DNA of 64,000 bases, taken from assembly GCF_918797505.1 (NCBI RefSeq), contig NC_092799.1:12424295-12488294 (forward strand), written 5' to 3'. This document shows positions 33,501-40,198 of this stretch, piece after piece. The notes beneath the pieces are model-generated. The model was not told the DNA's origin, searched no databases, and saw only the letters and a list, made by a program, of their open reading frames with translations. Numbering within the stretch: the first letter of the stretch is position 1; each line of letters starts with the position of its first letter. Origin of the DNA: Bemisia tabaci. Taxonomy: Eukaryota; Arthropoda; Insecta; Hemiptera; Aleyrodidae. The translations under genes were made by a program, and so were the position numbers.

Positions 33501-34668
33501 TTGAAATCATTCTTATAGGAAATTTTATCAGCTTTAATTTTGGAACTATTTTGTCGATATATCGCACTGAAAAAGAGATATCCTGGTAAAACCGCGGAAA
33601 AACGTGATTTTTCGCGGTTTTTCCGATTTTCCGAAGTTACCACAAGGAAAATTTGTTGGGAAACCAAAAATTAAGATTCAGCGTGAAAAATTGCATAGGA
33701 ATCATTCATAACCTGATTTCACCTAAATTTTGCAAGGTAAACCCCTATTTTATCTTCTATTGACTGGATTATGGCCCAAGCACTAATGAGCACACCCCAT
33801 CTTTCCCATCTGCACATAGTCTTCTTTGATAGAAATACGTCCAAGTATATATATTTAGATTGCATCTTTGAAAATATTGCAGGACTTCAATGAAGAATGG
33901 GAAGCACTGGAGGCTCGGCGGAGCGCCCGCTCAAGCAGCACGTTCCGCAAAGCGCGGCTCCTGTCGCGGGAAGTGCGGCGTCCGATGCTGCGGCTGGCCA
34001 TGGTCTTCACCTTCCAGCAGCTCGGCGGCGGGTACCTCGTCGTCGTCTACGCCCTCCAGATGTTCCAGACGGTCGTCCAGTCCGCCACGACTACCTCCAA
34101 CCCCGCACCCACCTCGGCCCCTACCAACGTGACCCTCCCCCTGGTCCAGAAGCACGAGTTCCGTCTCGGCGACCTGGACACCCTCTGCTTCATCTGCGTC
34201 GGCGTCATCCGGGTGGGCATGTCCGGCCTGGCCGTCCTCCTCACCAAGCACGTCAATAGCCGGCCCATCCTAATCTCCTCGGCGCTGAGCTCCGCCTTCT
34301 CGGCTTTCGCCTTCGCCGCCGTCATGTCCGGGGTCTTCGGCCCTGTGCGCGACCTCCTCCCCCTCTTCTTCGTCCTCCTCTTCCTCCTCCTTCAATCCTA
34401 CGGCATGCTCGTCATCCCCTGGGCGCAGATCGGCGAGCTCATCCCCTTGAGCTACCGCGCCAAGGGCGGTGGATTCATGACCGCTTATGCCTATATTCTC
34501 ATGTTCGTAGCCGTCAAGATCTACCCGTACGCTGTCGATTGGGTCGGTCTGGCTAGCGTCTTCGTATTTTTCGGCCTTGTCGCGGCCTTGGCTTCCGTCT
34601 ACGTCTACTTGTACATTCCGGAAACACACGGCAAGACTTTCAAAGAGATCGAGGACTTCTTTAAGTAG
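15436..34668 (+). CDS. Tret1-like sugar transporter, gene 1 (6 exons, 504 aa)
   Basis: Predicted plasma-membrane facilitator of the MFS sugar-porter family; the closest familiar group is facilitated trehalose transporter Tret1-like. Joined exons (15436-15512, 20336-20396, 26496-26610, 28368-28562, 32501-32781, 33883-34668) total 1515 nt in one frame. Signatures: LDKFGRKR after TM2, PESPHWL after TM6 (about residues 222-228), QQLGGGY in TM7 (288-294), IPW and GELIP around TM10, and IPETHGKTFKEIEDFF at the C-terminus. Length fits the family (about 450-550 aa). The Asn of the usual QQxxGxN sugar site is Tyr294. Thr/Asn/Pro-rich extracellular loop after TM7. Exons 5-6 are far richer in G+C than exons 1-4. 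It is the tandem paralogue of the gene at 40131-48634. Physiological substrate unknown. Exons 1-2 rest on phase and paralogue logic and are less certain than exons 3-6. Confidence 0.88.
16374..18450. mobile_element. Foldback-like element with tandemly repeated inverted arms
   Basis: The outer ends AAAGAGCCTCGCCAA and TTGGCGAGGCTCTTT are inverted. The left arm (to about 17092) has four units, and the right arm (from about 17389) six units, of a 175-176-bp repeat in opposite orientation. Each unit contains GAGTTGGTCAACGAGAC, TTATGGTAAGGCAAACTTCC and AGGCTGTACAGCG. The outermost one or two units of both arms share the same private variants (CAGTGCTCAAATGAAAGCC; TTCATGTGCTAAAATCAAGG), so the arms are mirror images. 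A unique centre of about 300 bp separates them. Open frames inside are repeat artefacts. This is the architecture of Drosophila FB/foldback elements. Confidence 0.85.
20029..20283. mobile_element. TTGGACTACATTTTGCA MITE, copy split by another insertion
   Basis: The left half TTGGACTACATTTTACGAGA and right half GTTCCAAATTGCAAAATGC of the family are separated by the CAGTGGCGTGGCG element at 20088-20248. The outer element is therefore the older of the two. Confidence 0.7.
20088..20248 (+). mobile_element. CAGTGGCGTGGCG MITE, 3'-truncated copy
   Basis: It begins CAGTGGCGTGGCGTGCTTTG like the 8131 copy and stays alignable to ATCGATCATTCACG, then stops short of the expected CCACGCCACTG end. The second copy of the presumed ATCCATCA duplication is missing, which fits a small deletion at this end. 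Confidence 0.75.
20336..20396 (+). CDS. Gene 1 exon 2
   Basis: Good acceptor (TTTTTTGTTTCAG|T) and a donor CAG|GTACGG. Phase 2 to phase 0, 61 nt, acidic peptide EFPDSESSDTDHRFRDGLYQ. The LYQ end matches ILYQ at the end of exon 2 of gene 2, and exons 1+2 sum to 138 nt in both genes. Confidence 0.7.
20992..21226. mobile_element. CTGCCGTGCTAAGG MITE (235 bp), TACG duplication
   Basis: CTGCCGTGCTAGGG to CTTAGCACGGCAG, flanked by TACG on both sides (20988-20991, 21227-21230). The inner end has lost the CATACGGCGTT segment usually present before the 3' terminus. Confidence 0.9.
21735..21812. repeat. Short palindrome related to the TGGACGTATTTC family
   Basis: Arms TGGACGTGTTTATGCTAAAA and TTTTAGCATAAATACGTTCA, with GGAACTATGTGCATAA as in the larger family members. 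Confidence 0.6.
21863..21986. mobile_element. Palindromic TGGACGTATTTCTATC element, ATTA duplication
   Basis: GGACGTATTTCTATCAAACG at one end is inverted at the other (CGATAGAAATACGTCC). A 4-bp direct repeat ATTA flanks it (21859-21862, 21987-21990). The inner stem pairs TGTGCAT/ATGCACA sequences. Relatives are at 23485, 39432 and 52655. Confidence 0.8.
22871..22989. repeat. Palindromic element related to 7707-7815
   Basis: GTCGTCCCTCTAACGTAAGA against ATGCGTCAGGGGAACGAC, with a GGGCTCAT/ATGACCC inner pair. Diverged copy of the 7.7-kb palindrome. Confidence 0.55.
23485..23705. mobile_element. Palindromic TGGACGTATTTCTGTC element
   Basis: Ends TGGACGTATTTCTGTCAAAC and GTTTGACAGAAATACGTCCA. 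An inner copy of GTCAAAAGGAACTAAGCGCC pairs with GGCGCTTAGTTCC at the right, so each arm carries the motif in diverged repeats. Confidence 0.75.
23788..24039. mobile_element. CTGCCGTGCTAAGG MITE (252 bp), ATTT duplication
   Basis: CTGCCGTACTAAGGAAAAAC to CTTAGCATGGCAG, flanked by ATTT (23784-23787, 24040-24043). Confidence 0.9.
24665..24920. mobile_element. MITE with GAACC...CAGAAAGGAACC ends, copy 2
   Basis: Ends GAACCACGTTAAACAGAAAA and the inverse CTTTCTGTTTAGCGCGGTCC. This is the clearest copy of the family: 256 bp, no coding capacity. Confidence 0.8.
25163..25230 (+). repeat. Dispersed hairpin motif, copy 2
   Basis: GGATGCAACTATTCGAGC, then TGTCCGTGTTGTATAC, then ATTGAAGGCG. GATGCAAC can pair with the GTTGTAT segment. 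Confidence 0.6.
25303..25852. mobile_element. 550-bp MITE, AATGGACCACTWGACAAGGTACGA ends, copy 1
   Basis: Long inverted ends (AATGGACCACTTGACAAGG and CCTTGTCTAGTGGTCCATT) continue inward with TTCACGTA and AACGAAAATTACCGAAATTA matches. The whole element matches 59188-59742, which lies in an intron of the nesprin-type gene. Open frames inside are not coding. Confidence 0.85.
26103..26170 (-). repeat. Dispersed hairpin motif, copy 3 (minus strand)
   Basis: Reverse complement of GACGCCTTCAAATTCGTGCA, then ATGCAACACGGACATACTCG. Same order and spacing as the 25163 copy less than 1 kb away, in the opposite direction. Confidence 0.6.
26496..26610 (+). CDS. Gene 1 exon 3 (TM1)
   Basis: TTTGTTTCAG acceptor and ATAG|GTGAGT donor, phase 0 to 1, 115 nt. 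Encodes TM1 (VSLGVLSLLVHPGICVTLS) and the first extracellular stretch ending in AWIG, the counterpart of the ASWIA block at the start of TM2 in Tret1-like proteins. One N-glycosylation sequon (NIT). Confidence 0.85.
27832..27955. mobile_element. TTGGACTACATTTTGCA MITE, copy 3
   Basis: TGGACTGCATTTTGCAATTA at one end is inverted as TTGTAAAATGCAGTCCA at the other. It sits 6 bp from the next element. Confidence 0.75.
27962..28214. mobile_element. CTGCCGTGCTAAGG MITE (253 bp), TATA duplication
   Basis: CTGCCGTGCAAAGGAAAAAT to CTTAGCACGGCAT (last base mutated), flanked by TATA (27958-27961, 28215-28218). Confidence 0.88.
28368..28562 (+). CDS. Gene 1 exon 4 (TM2-TM4)
   Basis: TTTGTTTACAG acceptor, CTAG|GTGAGA donor, 195 nt, phase 1 to 1. 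Encodes TM2, the cytoplasmic LDKFGRKR motif that marks MFS sugar porters, TM3 and the start of TM4 with the conserved Arg (IIRFISGIALG). Confidence 0.9.
28694..29134. mobile_element. 441-bp long-inverted-repeat MITE at TTAA
   Basis: Nearly symmetrical arms over the whole element (GGTGATTCGATGGA against TCCATCGAATCACC; GGCGTGGTTTTTTTAGAGAG against its inverse in the centre). It is bounded by TTAA on both sides (28690-28693, 29135-29138), the target of piggyBac-type transposases. Confidence 0.88.
29501..30007. mobile_element. CTGCCGTGCTAAGG MITE with a second MITE inside, AGCG duplication
   Basis: The outer element starts CTGCCGGGCTAA and resumes at 29763 as TAAGGAAAAACGCCGTATG, ending GCACGGGAG. 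Its outer flanks are AGCG (29497-29500, 30008-30011). The interruption at 29513-29762 proves a younger insertion. Confidence 0.9.
29513..29762. mobile_element. 250-bp PIF/Harbinger-like MITE nested in another MITE, TAA duplication
   Basis: Ends TGCCGCAATCACACGCTGAA and TTCAGCGTGTGATTGCGGCA. TAA occurs on each side (29510-29512, 29763-29765), where the host element normally has it once. The 3-bp TAA duplication is typical of PIF/Harbinger; the superfamily is inferred from that alone. Confidence 0.88.
30521..30762. mobile_element. CTGCCGTGCTAAGG MITE (242 bp)
   Basis: CTGCCGTACTAGGGTAAAAC to CCTTAGCACGGCAG. Flanks AATA and AGTA would be a 4-bp duplication with one change. Confidence 0.85.
30834..31070. 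mobile_element. MITE with CAGAAAGGAACC ends, copy 3
   Basis: GTAGCAGAAAGGAACCAAAC at the left and GCAGCTTGGTTCCTTTTTGA inverted at the right. The outermost bases are degraded. It is followed 6 bp later by the hAT-like element. Confidence 0.7.
31076..31851. mobile_element. hAT-like element, CAGGGCCGGATT family, copy 2
   Basis: CAGGGCCGGATTTACCTA to TTAATCCGGCCCT. Same body as 4061-4862 (TCAAGTGAACGTGC, CGTGTTTGGCGCAATGCGTG, TTTGGTTTCTCTCTTAACTC). No clear 8-bp duplication survives at this copy. Confidence 0.8.
31904..32138. repeat. Inverted-repeat element, AGAGACAAGAGACCCTCCAC ends
   Basis: TGTGGCACAGAGACAAGAGA and its inverse at the right (TCTCTTGTCTCTGATGTGGCA) bound about 235 bp with no coding potential, within intron 4 of gene 1. 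Confidence 0.7.
32501..32781 (+). CDS. Gene 1 exon 5 (TM5-TM6, PESP motif)
   Basis: Acceptor GGGGTAG, donor CAG|GTAATT, 281 nt, phase 1 to 0. Encodes VIVYVSEVTNKHWRP, TM5, TM6 and PESPHWLVRFSPEQAKRAL, the canonical start of the central cytoplasmic loop. Strikingly G+C-rich, with C or G in most third positions. Confidence 0.9.
32802..33113. mobile_element. 312-bp hAT-like MITE, TAGAGTCCCTTTATA ends
   Basis: TAGAGTCCCTTTATATTGAG and CTCAGTATAAAGGGACTCTA, with inner TGTAATCTTTATTCCCGTTT symmetry. Flanks CTTTTACC and GTTTTACC (32794-32801, 33114-33121) agree at 7 of 8 bases. It starts only 20 bp after exon 5 of gene 1, so it sits next to the splice donor. Confidence 0.85.
33126..33374. repeat. 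Long palindrome in gene 1 intron 5
   Basis: Arms pair over about 75 bp each: CCGCCGCTCCAGTAGCCATA with TGGCTTTCTAGAGCGGCGG, and TTTAACTCATGAGCC with GTGCTCATGAGTTAA. The loop holds CATAGTTCCGTTCGACAG, a piece of the TGGACGTATTTC family. Confidence 0.7.
33883..34668 (+). CDS. Gene 1 exon 6 (TM7-TM12, stop)
   Basis: AATATTGCAG acceptor. It opens with DFNEEWEALEARR, a charged cytoplasmic stretch, then TM7 with QQLGGGYLVVVYALQMF, a Thr/Pro/Asn extracellular loop (PTSAPTNVTLP), TM8-TM12, IPWAQIGELIPLSYRAKGGG and the terminal PETHGKTFKEIEDFFK. Stop TAG at 34666-34668. The G+C-rich coding ends abruptly at the stop. Confidence 0.92.
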   Translation, partial: DFNEEWEALEARRSARSSSTFRKARLLSREVRRPMLRLAMVFTFQQLGGGYLVVVYALQMFQTVVQSATTTSNPAPTSAPTNVTLPLVQKHEFRLGDLDTLCFICVGVIRVGMSGLAVLLTKHVNSRPILISSALSSAFSAFAFAAVMSGVFGPVRDLLPLFFVLLFLLLQSYGMLVIPWAQIGELIPLSYRAKGGGFMTAYAYILMFVAVKIYPYAVDWVGLASVFVFFGLVAALASVYVYLYIPETHGKTFKEIEDFFK

Positions 34669-34920
34669 GTTTCCCTTAAAAATGATCCGTCGAGTAATCC
34701 TAGTAAAAGCAAACGAGACTTACGAGAGACTACCTGAGAAGAAAATACCCTCCGACGTTAAAACCGATAATTTGGACGTCGACCTTACACCTCAAGTACT
34801 CTGATATCAGAGTAACGTCGTTTTGGTCAGTATGAAATTAGAACGCTCAGACCTCCCGTCTGACTGGACGCTACATCGCTAATGTTTCGATTCCTTTACA
34901 CAGGCTGTAACCATTGAGGG

Positions 34921-35290
34921 CAGTGTTCGAAACTCACCTTTGAGTTTTAGGAGCCATGTGGCGCATTAAGCCGGATTTTTAGGCGCCATTTTAGATTTTT
35001 TAGGGGCCAAATTGACGTTTCGCCTATATATTACGGCGCGATTCGCAAGATGTTTTAGTAACAGAACTAGTAAGAAGCTGTAACTTGGGAAAGACAAAAG
35101 CACTAAGGATGAAATCGTGAAGAATTGAAAAAGCTTTCACTTATAGTGCTGAAAATTTCAAAAAATCACCTAATATGAAAATTCGGATTTTTAGGGGGCA
35201 GTTTTTAAGGGCCACGTTGGCGCAGAGCCTTCACTTTTTAGGCGCATTTGGCGCCTGGATTTTTTAGGCGCCTGTGAGTTTCGAACACTG
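34921..35290 (+). mobile_element. 370-bp hAT-like MITE, CAGTGTTCGAAACT family, copy 2
   Basis: CAGTGTTCGAAACTCACC to GAGTTTCGAACACTG, flanked by ATTGAGGG and ATTGAGTG (34913-34920, 35291-35298), an 8-bp duplication with one change. It lies 250 bp downstream of the gene 1 stop and may be in the 3' UTR. Confidence 0.9.
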
Positions 35291-36276
35291 ATTGAGTGGA
35301 AAGGGATGAGTAAAAACACGTGATGACTCGTTTCGCATTGAACACCGATTATCGGATAACTTATATTTATTGAGAGTTGTGAAAACCTCATCCATCTTTG
35401 AATTCACGCAGCGTTCTGCGTCTTAGACAGGAGGTGCACATGATGATGAAAAAGGATGAAGACTACAAAAAAGCTGGATGTTAAGATGTATAATTATTAT
35501 TTGATTGCTCTCGGTGTGAAGTGATTTGCACCGATTCCCGATCTTTGATCAATTTCTATCTCCAAGTGTCCAAACTGGAATGTGACCCGTCTAATTATTT
35601 GTGTCATTTCTAAATCTCGTATTTAGGGGTTTCTTTGACGAAAGTCCTGGAAACAACTGAGAAATTAGAAAGTTTGGGTAAGACTTGTCTAAGGGCAAGA
35701 TGCTACAAAAAATTGAAATCTAGAATTCATATTTTTGTCTCTGAAGCAACGTTTCAAGTTCATTCTTGTCATGAGCTTCCATGGAACTTTCAACTTCAAA
35801 GGCGTTGTTCTTGAAATTGCGAGCATTTTTCTTGAGTTCATCATACGTGAGTCCGTGATATCCTTTTACTGTCGAGGTTAATTTTTAACTTTCGATCGTT
35901 CTCTTTAATTGTTTATACTTGGTGAATTATTAATATAAAATCAGAGAGCAGGTCGAAATCGGTTGTGTGAGTTTATGCTGGCTGTGATATCATACTTATT
36001 TTCTAAATTAACTCTACGAACTAAAAAAAAATTATAATAAATTGGCGAATAAGTACCAAAGTGAAAGTAAATTTAAGTTTTCTCAAAACTCTTTTCTCAT
36101 TTGTCCTACATTAACTTGCATAATGAATATTTACTTGTCTAAGCCGTTGATATTTTACCTTCTAATTTCAAATGAAAAGAGAATATTGTTTCCATCAAAA
36201 TCAATAAATGAAAAAACGAAATAATCAGAGTGCATGCTTTTCTGAAAAAAAGTTACGGCACTTTGAAGCTCCTAAA

Positions 36277-36419
36277 CTTAACTACATTGTGCAGTCAGAA
36301 ATTACTATTTCAGGCTCATCCAAAGCCCTTATGTGCACAGAAAATCTGAGGCATGCACATACTTTGTTTCTAAATTAAGCTAGAAATAGTTAAGTTTCCA
36401 TAGACCAAATGTAGTCCAA
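36277..36419. mobile_element. TTGGACTACATTTTGCA MITE, diverged copy
   Basis: TTAACTACATTGTGCAGTCA at the left, ACCAAATGTAGTCCAA at the right, and CATGCACATA in the middle as in the other copies. Confidence 0.6.
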
Positions 36420-36976
36420 CTATACAAAAAGCCTCTCTCTTTTGAAATGTTTGCTTTCTGAATTCTAAGAGCTCGAGCTATGAGAGAAAGATTTAAATCA
36501 GAGACCTGAAATATTTACGTGTCCTTACCTTACGTACCTAGGAATCTCAATCATGTTCACATGCTATCTTGTATCCGCTTTAGTTCATTTTTATGAATTT
36601 TTCCAGTAAATGCTCCTTTTTACGTAGTGGATTTTTTGTTGAGAAATAAAGACATTTAATTTTTTACATCAGGGTTCGTTACTTTCATTTTTGAGTTTCC
36701 TGTGTTTGTTGATCTCCCATAATCTTACTTTTCTTCGATCCTCACAATATGTAAAGGAGGAAGCGAGTAAATATTCCCTCGCCTGTACTCTCCTGAAATA
36801 TGGGTAATTGGTCAATATTTCCTAGGAAAGGCCGCTTTAGGACCAAAATCTGGGATGAATAATTCCAACGCCCGATCGTTTAAAAGTACATAACCTATGA
36901 GACGAAGAAGCGCTAAGTAACAGTTTTAGAGAAGACAAGTGAGAATGATCGCTATCGACACGCAGCCTACAAAAGC

Positions 36977-37038
36977 GCGATGCAACTATTCGACCGCCCG
37001 CGCGTTGCACGGTATCACTCGCAATTGAAGGCGAACTT
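36977..37038 (+). repeat. Dispersed hairpin motif, copy 4
   Basis: GATGCAACTATTCGACCG, GCGCGTTGCACGG, then CAATTGAAGGCG. TGCAAC pairs with GTTGCA. Confidence 0.55.
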
Positions 37039-37416
37039 AACGCGCCGACTCACCGGACCAATTCCTCCAACCATTAAAGTTACCGGATTTAAATGCATGA
37101 TATTGGAATAGGTCAGTTTTGCTGTTTACAGAATCCGTGTTTCGTGGTTGTATCCTAGAAAGAAGCAAAAAATTAAAAATTATTCAAATTCCAAGTTTCT
37201 CAGATCCACCCAACACCAGCGGAAATGTGCGAGGTGATAAACGCCATGCATTACAGTAGCTTACTTCCACTTTAGACCTCAGATTCATCATCGATCAATA
37301 CGCACAACGCACATTTGCGCAAATCGGCAACTAAATGGCAAAAATGCATATCTCGGTTGTGGTGTTTCAAAATCTCCGCTACTTTTTTAAAAAAAATGAA
37401 CCGAACCAACATCACG

Positions 37417-37798
37417 CACGGAGAAAAAAAACTCGTGCGTGGGACCCGAAGTTTAGGTCATATAGATCTCTGAAATTTTCGGATTGAGCATCTGAACACT
37501 TTAGGTCTAGCTGTCGAGGTTCGGATCACACATCTGAAACTTCAGTTCTTACATCTAAAGTACTTCAGATGTGAGAAGCGAAGTTTTTCGGATGTGAGCC
37601 GCGAAGTTTTTCGAATGTGAGAACCGAAGTTTTTCGGATGCGAAAACCGAAGCACTTCAGATGTAAGAACTGAAGTTTCAGATGTGTGATCCAAACCTCA
37701 GCAGCTGGACCTTAAGTGTTCGGATGCTCAATCCGAAAACTTTGGAGATCCATATGACCTAAACTTTGGGTCCCACGCACGAAGTTTTTTTCTCCGTG
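37417..37798. mobile_element. 382-bp palindromic MITE, CACGGAGAAAAAAACT ends, copy 1
   Basis: Ends CACGGAGAAAAAAACTCGTG and CACGAAGTTTTTTTCTCCGTG-like. The body is built from diverged GAAGTTTTTCGGATGTGA blocks and is nearly symmetrical. Second copy at 46649-46985. Confidence 0.85.
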
Positions 37799-37916
37799 TG
37801 TCTTGAGAATTTCACAGATTATTCCTCATGAAGAGAAGGAAAATCACCGAAATTTTTTTCAGAAAAAGGACGTTCAGTAGATTACCATGTAGGAGCAGCA
37901 TGACAGGAAGTCTGCA

Positions 37917-38170
37917 CTGCCGGGCTCAGGAAAAACGCCGTATAAGCCTTCAGACGTTGCCAAGTTTCCTCCGATAAAAACCGAAATTACTAGGAAAATT
38001 GTGAATATTATTTTCGCAGAATTTTCAGACAATTTTATGCACAATTTGATCTAAAATATCTGAAAGTTTCAAGGTAAACTATGCACGAATTTTGTCAAAA
38101 ATACAGGTTTTATCAAGGGAAATTTGGCGACTGCCGAATGGTCATACGGCGTTCTTCCTCAACCCGGCAG
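37917..38170. mobile_element. CTGCCGTGCTAAGG MITE (254 bp)
   Basis: CTGCCGGGCTCAGGAAAAAC to CTCAACCCGGCAG. Flanks (TGCA/CACA) do not give a convincing duplication. Confidence 0.8.
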
Positions 38171-38875
38171 CACAGCTGTAGGTAAACGTTTAAGTCGAAA
38201 GCTTGATCGATCGGCGCGCCATCGTGGGAAACGCACGAACTGATCAGATAAATGACGCGTCGTAAGCGTTTGATTAAACCCTTATCAATTTTCAAGGTCG
38301 TTGTACTAACAAGTGGAGTAGTGCCGTACTGTACTTCCTGATCACCTGGATCCGTGATCACACACATCCCCAGCCCACCAGTTGCCAAATAGTGACAACT
38401 TTGTCCGGATTTTTTTCTCCATCATGACAATGGACTATTAACCAAGGTAGGCAATTAAGCATCACAATAAATATTACCTCATTAAAATTTCACGTAGAAC
38501 ACGGGTGACACTTTTAAAAATTTCTTTGGTCTATTCATAAGTGAGCGCTTCGGGCATTCGGTAATTCAAACTTGCCACTTTCTTTGAATCCTAAGTTCAT
38601 CTTAGTCAAATCGGTCAGTAAATTAGGTTTGCGATACCTCGCAATATACTTCTTTCCAAGTTACAATTTTTTCTTTATAAATTGAGGTACTCCGCACATA
38701 AAAAATTAATTTTTGTGAATCCAAATTGTGGTTATTCTTCTAACGCTTATTCGTGCCCAATGTCCCGTTGGACTCACACTGACTTCATATTTTCATTTTT
38801 TTCTCTTTTTTGTGGTCAGAAAAGTTTGAATTTACTGATTCCGGTGTAAAATATAAACTCTAATTACACGCTTAA

Positions 38876-39398
38876 GGTGATTTGGGATATTTGCGACACG
38901 TTATCATAATCTACCTCTTTGTAAAGTGCAAACGAGGGAACGTTTTTTGTGGTGTAATAATTCTTTACCTGGATTGTGTTCCATACTCTGTCAAACATTT
39001 TGGAGTGAAATTCTGTGCCGGAGTCTATATAGCACCCTGAAAACCCGAGTGAAATGATTACTGGGTGAAAGCTACTCTTTTTGAGGAGTGACTTACACTG
39101 ATTTACGGAGTGGATTTTACCACCTCAAAGAATTATTGTACGCTGTTATGGAGCGAATTTCACCACGCATTCATATCGCTATATAGACTCCAGAGTGAAT
39201 CATATATCGATACTTCACTTTTCGATTTTTAACGATGTACTTTAATGTGACAGGCTTATCGTCTCACTCCGTCATAGAGGTCACACATTATCCAATTCAC
39301 ATGCTTTCGATGTCAAATTCAAACCATTATCATAAATGCCAATGAACTGACTTAGTGGCCACGTCATTCGCTATATCGCCATTAAATTGTGTCGCACC
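38876..39398. mobile_element. 523-bp MITE at TTAA, GGTG/CACC ends
   Basis: Begins GGTGATTTGGGATATTTGCG and ends GTGTCGCACC, with TTAA on both sides (38872-38875, 39399-39402). An inner inverted pair GGAGTCTATATAGC / GCTATATAGACTCC at about 39021-39194 may be another, nested element. Confidence 0.7.
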
Positions 39399-39431
39399 TT
39401 AAGGAACCGTTTGATATCGAAACAGTCCGTT

Positions 39432-39793
39432 TGGACGTATTTCTATCGAACGGAACTATGTGCATTATGACGTAAGCCCTGTTATGCATATACTCTTATG
39501 GGTCTCAGGGTTCACGTCATAATGCACATAGTTGACCGAAAAAAAGAGGAGCTGTAATAACATCCTGGATGTTAAAAAAATGTGCGACAACTCTTTGATG
39601 TTGTCATTCCCACTCTGGCTGTTAAAGTAACTTCATAGGATGTTACTTTTACATCCTATCATGCCACGTTAACTGCCAGAGTGTTAATAGCAACATCCAA
39701 GAGTTGTCGCACATTTTATTAACATCCGTAATATCCGGAATGTTACTAAAGCATCTTTTTTTTCGGTGATTCCGTTTGATAGAAATACGTCCA
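39432..39793. mobile_element. Palindromic TGGACGTATTTC element, interrupted
   Basis: TGGACGTATTTCTATCGAAC at the left and GATAGAAATACGTCCA at the right. The right arm is broken between CATAGTT and CCGTTTGATAG by the insert at 39534-39769. Confidence 0.8.
39534..39769. mobile_element. 236-bp MITE with ACCGAAAAAAAGA ends, nested
   Basis: GACCGAAAAAAAGAGGAGCT and TCTTTTTTTTCGGTGA ends, and a palindromic body with TGTGCGACAACTCTTTGATG against AAGAGTTGTCGCACA. It is younger than the element it interrupts. Confidence 0.8.
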
Positions 39794-40130
39794 TCTGTTA
39801 TAGGCGAACCATCGAATACGTATAATATTGAATAACGTGTTTGCTGGATGTGTAGATTGGCATCAAACCGTGATTGGCGTCTTGGCTATCAACCTCTTCG
39901 AAATATTCTTGTTAACAACCCCCCCCCTCTCCACCCCCTCAAAATCGGAGTGAGATGTGTCTGATACTCGAGAATTCCTAGATAACCTCTCAGCGGAGGC
40001 CCTTCGATCGCGTTTTAGTGGTATCGGCGCGTCAGTGCAGTTATTCCGGCTGCCCGATCACGGGAGTGCGAAAGTGAGTTCCACTGTTGAGAGTTTTAAT
40101 GGTGCTTTGTGTTTAGGTGTGAGCCAGGAA

Positions 40131-40198
40131 ATGGGTTGCAGTTCTGGCAATGCAGTCTATGCGGCTCTACCGAAGCACGGCGATCCAGTTGAAATTGA
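40131..40198 (+). CDS. Gene 2 exon 1 (N-terminal tail)
   Basis: In-frame ATG at 40131, MGCSSGNAVYAALPKHGDPV, donor TTGA|GTGAGT in phase 2. The frame is also open upstream to a TGA near 39953, but without an ATG; that part would be 5' UTR. Chosen because length, phase and the Y-x-A-L pattern match gene 1. Candidate arthropod initiator TCAGT at 40032, weak. Confidence 0.6.

Larger units (their letters stand above)
34669..39431. other. Intergenic region between the two transporter genes
   Basis: Contains MITEs and palindromes at 34921, 36277, 37417, 37917 and 38876. A possible poly(A) signal AATAAA at 36645 could end gene 1, but nothing ties it to a transcript. 38171-38870 shows nothing. Confidence 0.45.

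Noticed and set aside
32437..34629. Long frames overlapping transporter exons 5 and 6 on other frames or the minus strand
   Set aside because: Shadows of the G+C-rich coding exons.
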